This document shows, piece after piece, positions 5,491 to 7,156 of a stretch of 7,156 nt of DNA. Below the pieces are notes generated by a model. It had not been told where the DNA came from. It was given only the letters and a program-made list of their open reading frames with translations, and ran no database searches. A program made the position numbers and the translations under genes. Where the stretch lies: positions 1 to 7,156 of the forward strand of contig JAKANG010000063.1 of the NCBI GenBank assembly GCA_021812505.1, read 5' to 3'. Within the stretch, counting starts at the first letter, position 1. Each line of letters starts with the position of its first letter. The stretch is from Pseudomonadota bacterium (lineage in GTDB: Bacteria > Pseudomonadota > Alphaproteobacteria > Rhizobiales > Beijerinckiaceae).

Positions 5491-5855
5491 GTCAAGCGTC
5501 GCGCGGTGCTTGGGGTGTTTCGCCGCAGCGGCGCCACCGCCCGTCGCGCCTGCCGATCGGATTGTCGGGGCCCGACCGACCTGAGCCTTTCGCGGACGAG
5601 GCGTCCCACGGCGCGTTTCGTCAGCGCGTCACGAAATTGGGAATTGGACAGGCCTGGCATATGGACGGCGTTCGCGCAGTCTCGCCGCCGCGAGGCGCCG
5701 GACCTCATATGGGTTGCGCAAGATTGGTTAGCGCTCCGCGGAAACGCCTTGGAAATCCAGCCTGCGCAGGTCGACCTTCACGCCGATGAAAGACGCATTC
5801 CGCATGAAACTTGCGGAATTCGCAACATTGGCGCTCGCGAATGAATCGCGTCTTT
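5491..5855. other. Gene-free remainder of the 501-base intergenic stretch
   Basis: Between the AT-rich patch and the stop of the DUF2865 gene I find no gene with family resemblance. Several open frames of 70-118 codons cross it on both strands but are arginine/proline-rich and lack ribosome sites. Visible structure: the dyad GTCGGG-G-CCCGAC (5564-5576); two CATATG hexamers (5659-5664 and 5706-5711); a hairpin at 5797-5819; and a minus-strand frame of 25 codons (5728-5805) with GC-biased third positions that may be a tiny gene or a remnant. Confidence 0.5.
5797..5819 (-). terminator. Candidate terminator hairpin downstream of the DUF2865 gene
   Basis: ATTCCGCA (5797-5804) pairs perfectly with TGCGGAAT (5812-5819) around a seven-base loop, 36 bases after the DUF2865 stop on the minus strand. 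The following minus-strand bases read GCGTCTTTC, a short and interrupted T-tract. It is a plausible but weak Rho-independent terminator. A second overlapping dyad, ATTCGC (5818-5823) with GCGAAT (5837-5842), could compete. Confidence 0.45.
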
Positions 5856-6899
5856 TCAGTTGGTCGGGACGATTCTGACCTGGCGCGGCGCGCCGTCGGG
5901 CCCTTTGGTTTCGATCACATGGTCGTTGGCGGCTGTGGGCTTCGGAGCCGGCTCGGCGGCGGCGGACGGTGGGGCGGCAAGGTTCGGCTTTCCGCCGGCT
6001 TTCGTGGGCGGGCGCTGAAGCGCCTGCTGGGCCATGGCCTGCGACTGTTCCTCGGTGACGATGGTGTCGCTCGCGCGCGCGCCGCCCATTTCGCCCAAAA
6101 GCTTTTCGGCAGGGGCCAGGGCGTCGGCCCAGCTCTGGTTCGGCGGCTTGCATGTACAGCCCGGATCGAAGCTGGTCTGGAATTTCAAGGCGTTGGGCAG
6201 GTCGCGATAGGGCGTTCCGTCGGCCCCCAGCGCGGTGTCGATCGTGCTCGACGGAACGCGGGTGTAGAGCTTCACCTCGGCGTTGGGGCACAATGCCTGG
6301 CAGAGATTTGCCAGCTGTTCCTTCGGGGCGCTGCGCGCGGAAAAATCCAGCGGAAAGAAGCCGCCGTCGCAGGTGCGCACGCAGACCGCCTGCGAGCCGC
6401 CATAGGCGCCCGACCCGCCCGGTAACGCTTGGGCGTCAGGCGGCGGCTGGTCGGACGGCTGGCTGTCGCCGCCGCCGAACAGGGTCTCGAAAAAATTTTT
6501 CTGGCGCGGCGGGGCGCACAATTGGTTATAGCGCGCCCGCAGCGCGCGTCTTTGCGGCGTGTCGCCCGAAGCGCTGGCGGCGAGGGAGTCGTAACGAGCC
6601 TTCAGTGCGGAGATCCGGCTCTTCAGGCCGCCGCATTGTGGCGGCGGCGGGCTGCCGAAGAACAGGAACTGCTGGTTGTCGCAACCCATGCCATGGGCAT
6701 GGGCGGTCACGCGTTCAAGCTCGGCGCACGCCTGCCGGGCGCCCGCCGCGGCGGAAGGATCGACGCTGGCCGGCTGCGCCAAAGCGGCGCGCAACTGATC
6801 GCATTCGGGAACTTGCGCGCGGGCGCCAGGCGCCGGCAGGGCCAAGGTCAGGGCGAAAAAAAACGCCGCCGGCGCAAATTTTCTCCCTGCCGAACCCAT
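5856..6899 (-). CDS. DUF2865 domain-containing secreted protein, 347 aa
   Basis: The function of this family is unknown. Residues 1-29 are a Sec signal peptide: GRK, then a hydrophobic core from about 8 to 23, then ARA before Gln29. The mature N-terminal half (30-130) is helical-looking with five cysteines (33, 58, 73, 89, 128), followed by a low-complexity Gly/Pro/Gln linker (about 140-170). The DUF2865 core runs from about 172 to 268: VCVRTCDGGFFPLDFS (172-187), LCQALCP (199-205), DGTPYRDLPNALKF (227-240) and CTCKPP (248-253). All 11 cysteines lie in the exported part, so disulfides or metal binding are likely. The C-terminus is Ala/Pro-rich. I chose ATG 6899 because GGAGAG lies 4 bases upstream and the signal peptide follows. 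Extension to ATG 7118 would overlap the DAHP synthase gene. It follows that gene by 47 bases and may be co-transcribed with it. The family name is firm; no biochemical role should be inferred. Confidence 0.86.
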   Translation of the reverse strand: MGSAGRKFAPAAFFFALTLALPAPGARAQVPECDQLRAALAQPASVDPSAAAGARQACAELERVTAHAHGMGCDNQQFLFFGSPPPPQCGGLKSRISALKARYDSLAASASGDTPQRRALRARYNQLCAPPRQKNFFETLFGGGDSQPSDQPPPDAQALPGGSGAYGGSQAVCVRTCDGGFFPLDFSARSAPKEQLANLCQALCPNAEVKLYTRVPSSTIDTALGADGTPYRDLPNALKFQTSFDPGCTCKPPNQSWADALAPAEKLLGEMGGARASDTIVTEEQSQAMAQQALQRPPTKAGGKPNLAAPPSAAAEPAPKPTAANDHVIETKGPDGAPRQVRIVPTN

Positions 6900-6903
6900 T
6901 GGA

Positions 6904-6909
6904 CTCTCC
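6904..6909 (-). promoter_or_regulatory. Ribosome binding site of the DUF2865 gene
   Basis: GGAGAG on the minus strand, 4 bases before ATG 6899, is the strongest Shine-Dalgarno site in the window. It rules in favour of this start over the longer open frame reaching into the DAHP synthase gene. Confidence 0.75.
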
Positions 6910-6946
6910 GTCTTCAAATTCGCGCGCCGCCTCCGGGGAATCGCCG

Positions 6947-7156
<210 letters not shown>

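Noticed and set aside
5564..5576. GTCGGG-G-CCCGAC dyad as a terminator
   Set aside because: The loop is a single base and no T-tract follows; it is at most a protein-binding dyad or chance.
5385..5708. 107-codon minus-strand frame upstream of the TadG-like gene
   Set aside because: It spans the AT-rich presumed promoter and changes composition midway; no ribosome site and no recognisable family.
5811..6425. 204-codon + strand frame antisense to DUF2865
   Set aside because: Shadow of a recognisable DUF2865 gene with signal peptide and strong ribosome site on the other strand.

Overview
The window comes from a GC-rich bacterial chromosome. The gene families point to an alphaproteobacterium of the Hyphomicrobiales (Rhizobiales) type. 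They are a short, HIGN-motif GluRS of the kind alphaproteobacteria carry as a second copy, a GT21 ceramide-glucosyltransferase-like enzyme, Tad-type minor pilin genes, a DUF2865 secreted protein and a class II DAHP synthase. A group such as Methylocystaceae, Beijerinckiaceae or Xanthobacteraceae would fit, but that is inference.

Layout from left to right: (1) the 3' end of nadE, glutamine-dependent NAD+ synthase (+, runs in from the left edge). (2) A convergent GT21/HpnI-like membrane glycosyltransferase (-). Its stop codon sits in the loop of a GC-rich hairpin. (3) A divergent 234-base spacer. (4) gltX, glutamyl-tRNA synthetase (+). (5) A leftward three-gene Tad/Flp minor-pilin operon (TadG-like, TadE-like, short TadE/TadF-like). 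It converges on gltX with only 10 bases between the two stop codons, and both stops lie inside one perfect hairpin. (6) A 501-base gene-free stretch holding a strongly AT-rich patch (about 31% G+C over 90 bases), which is probably the promoter region of the pilin operon. (7) A secreted, cysteine-rich DUF2865 protein (-). (8) Immediately upstream of it, the 3' end of a class II DAHP synthase gene (-, runs off the right edge).

Three genes are housekeeping: nadE for NAD+, gltX for Glu-tRNA and DAHP synthase for the shikimate pathway. The rest concern the cell envelope. The glycosyltransferase probably glycosylates a sphingolipid or hopanoid. The three Tad-like genes are translationally coupled or nearly so, and encode single-anchor proteins with cysteine-bearing extracytoplasmic domains. 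DUF2865 is exported through a signal peptide. No Tad secretion machinery (CpaB/C/E/F, TadB/C, prepilin peptidase, major Flp pilin) lies in the window, so the minor-pilin operon is either an orphan or works with genes elsewhere. I see no CRISPR array, tRNA, rRNA, transposase or phage gene. I did not find a convincing new multi-gene system. The most interesting points are the stop-codon hairpins at both convergent junctions, the orphan pilin operon with a vWA-less TadG, and the ambiguous lipid substrate of the glycosyltransferase.
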